A stretch of DNA of 45,226 bases from Bacteroidota bacterium (lineage in GTDB: Bacteria > Bacteroidota > Bacteroidia > Bacteroidales > UBA12077). A program made the position numbers and the translations under genes. A model generated the notes under the pieces. It was not told where the DNA came from. It saw nothing but the letters and a program-made list of their open reading frames with translations, and did no database searches. Below, one piece after another: positions 43,541 through 45,226 of this stretch; position 1 is the stretch's first letter; each line of letters starts with the position of its first letter. The DNA is taken from NCBI GenBank assembly GCA_020049295.1, contig JAIFLC010000103.1:1-45226 (forward strand), given 5' to 3'.

Positions 43541-43626
43541 CTTTTATAATGCTAGTAAAAAAATTAACTTGCAAAATATTGAAACATCAATTACGTTAAT
43601 AATAAGTAAATTTAAAAAGATCAAAT

Positions 43627-43854
43627 ATGAATAGTTTATTATTTATTCTTTTACAAATTAATGTAACAGAAGATCTCTCAAATCCAGCTCTAACGGGCGA
43701 ATTAAAATTATCGTTCTGGGAAATGGCTCTTAAAGGAGGTTGGATTATGATTCCAATAGTACTTCTTTCGATTGTAGCAATATATATCTTTTTTGAACGG
43801 TATTTTGCTATAAAAAAAGCATCCACAACAGATATTCCACAGATACACCTGTAG
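43627..43854 (+). pseudogene. exbB: MotA/TolQ/ExbB proton channel protein, N-terminal portion of a disrupted gene
   Basis: 75 aa; SFWEMALKGGWIMIPIVLLSIVAIYIFFERYFAIKKAS, then out of frame and terminated at TAG. Confidence 0.8.
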
Positions 43855-43859
43855 CACGA

Positions 43860-44255
43860 ATGATAGAAAAAGGAATGCAACGAATTGGCCGTCCCTTAAA
43901 TGATATTAATACAGCTATTGAAACGGTAGGTAATTTGGAGATTTCAAAACTTGAAAAGAATTTGCCTACACTTGCAACTGTAGCTGGAGCAGCTCCAATG
44001 ATTGGTTTCCTTGGAACAGTTATGGGTATGGTTAAGGCCTTTTATACCATGTCAATGAAAGGTAATAACATTGTGGTTAGTGATTTAGCTGATGGAATTT
44101 ATACAGCAATGGTAACTACTGTAGCAGGACTTATTGTGGGTATATTAGCATTTTTGGCATATAATACCTTGGTTGTAAAAGTCGAAAAAGTAGTTTTCCA
44201 ACTTGAAGCAAATACATCAGAATTTATGGATTTACTCAACGAACCTGTTGAATAA
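43860..44255 (+). pseudogene. exbB: MotA/TolQ/ExbB proton channel protein, C-terminal portion of a disrupted gene
   Basis: 131 aa; family similarity extends upstream of the ATG as YSTDTPVAR-MIEKGMQRIGRPLNDINTAIE...GFLGTVMGMVKAF...GIYTAMVTTVAGLIVGI. Confidence 0.85.
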
Positions 44256-44273
44256 ATTTTAAACTAGCGAATT

Positions 44274-44672
44274 ATGGCTTTAAAGAGAAGAAATAAAATA
44301 AGTGCAGAGTTTAGTATGGCATCAATGACAGACCTTGTTTTTCTGTTATTGATCTTCTTTATGATAACTTCTACATTAGTGGCTCCAAATGCTTTAAAAC
44401 TTTTATTGCCAAAAAGTCCACATCAAACTCCAGCAACTGCAATAACCTCAATTTCAATTACTCCATCACTCGATTATTATATAGAAACAACACCTGTTTC
44501 GCTCGAAGATATTGAAGGTATTTTAAAAAATCGGTTTGCTGCCGAAAATATTACTGAACCAACCATCTCCTTACATGCTGACCGTACTGTTCCGATTGAG
44601 AATGTGGTTAACATTATGAATATTGCCAGAGATAATAAATGGAAATTAATACTTGCAACAACAGCATATTAA
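44274..44672 (+). CDS. exbD: Biopolymer transport protein ExbD/TolR
   Basis: 132 aa; AEFSMASMTDLVFLLLIFFMITSTLVAPNALKLLLPKS; ISLHADRTVPIENVVNIMNIA. Confidence 0.93.
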   Translation: MALKRRNKISAEFSMASMTDLVFLLLIFFMITSTLVAPNALKLLLPKSPHQTPATAITSISITPSLDYYIETTPVSLEDIEGILKNRFAAENITEPTISLHADRTVPIENVVNIMNIARDNKWKLILATTAY

Positions 44673-44674
44673 AT

Positions 44675-45226
44675 ATGTCTATTTTTAATAATAAATATAA
44701 AAGATCTGGCCTGGTTGGGACAATCGTTTTTCATGCGATTATTCTTTTACTTGTTATATTTTTTGGATACTCTACTCCTCTTCCACTCCCAGCCGAAGAA
44801 GGAATTCTTATCAATTTTGGCGATAGTGATGAAGGAATTGGGCAAGAAGAACCCAAGTTAAACGAAATAGCCCAACAACAAGCCGCAGAAAATGAATCAA
44901 AAGAAGCTACCGATATATCTGATTCGGAAAATGATAACGAAGAAAACATAACACAAGATTTTGAAGAAGCTCCAGTTGTAAAAAAAGAAACAAAAAAGAC
45001 AGAAAAGAAAATAGAGAAGAAAGAAGTAAAACCCGAACCAAAACCTGAAGAAAAAGCCGAGGTTAAAAAAGAACAGCAAGTTGATACCCGTGCTTTATTT
45101 CCAGGGCGTGATCCAAATGCAACATCAACTACTGGCGAGGGAGAAACAGGTAAAGAAGGTAATCAGGGTTCTAAAACCGGTTCTATTGACTCAGATAACC
45201 ACACTGGAGGAAATAGTACAGGAGGT
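44675..45226 (+). CDS. TonB-like energy transducer, partial (runs off the window end)
   Basis: My translation from ATG 44675: MSIFNNKYKRSGLVGTIVFHAIILLLVIFFGYSTPLPLPAEEGILINFGDSDEGIGQEEP..., then a KE/KPEPKPE-rich linker; 184 codons open to the end. Not in the ORF track because there is no stop in the window. Confidence 0.85.
   Translation, partial: MSIFNNKYKRSGLVGTIVFHAIILLLVIFFGYSTPLPLPAEEGILINFGDSDEGIGQEEPKLNEIAQQQAAENESKEATDISDSENDNEENITQDFEEAPVVKKETKKTEKKIEKKEVKPEPKPEEKAEVKKEQQVDTRALFPGRDPNATSTTGEGETGKEGNQGSKTGSIDSDNHTGGNSTGG

Overview
This 45.2 kb window looks like an AT-rich core chromosomal region from a Bacteroidota (Marinilabiliales/Bacteroidales-like) bacterium. The lineage call rests on gene content, TAnnTTTG-type promoters and generally SD-less starts. 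Main blocks, left to right: a C-terminal remnant of a PLP-dependent decarboxylase; a DsrE-like lipoprotein and a DUF2892 protein; a TonB-dependent outer-membrane receptor; a secreted ankyrin-repeat protein; Tex; a hybrid histidine kinase; a complete rseC-rnfBCDGEA operon; a DUF3108 protein; recG; a methyltransferase, an ABC ATPase and a PduO-type adenosyltransferase; a DUF2795 protein; an OstA-like gene split in two; three SurA/PpiC-family proteins; guaB; recQ; the DUF5063 / 3'-5' exonuclease / RlmI-like cluster; a beta-propeller protein; yaaA; a membrane protein; an orphan sensor-like protein; tsaD; tamB; and exbB (disrupted)-exbD-tonB, the last running off the window end. I found no CRISPR array, phage, transposon, tRNA, rRNA or recognisable novel defence system. 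The observations most worth follow-up are: (1) four of the six rnf genes carry perfect, well-spaced GGAGG Shine-Dalgarno motifs, the only start-adjacent ones I found in the window; (2) the OstA-like and exbB genes both appear to lack an internal segment of roughly 25 codons and are broken into two ORFs, and the exbB break lies just after an A7 run phased so that a -1 slip would rejoin the ORFs; (3) an A(A/T)AAGTT heptamer repeat family occurs at two start codons.
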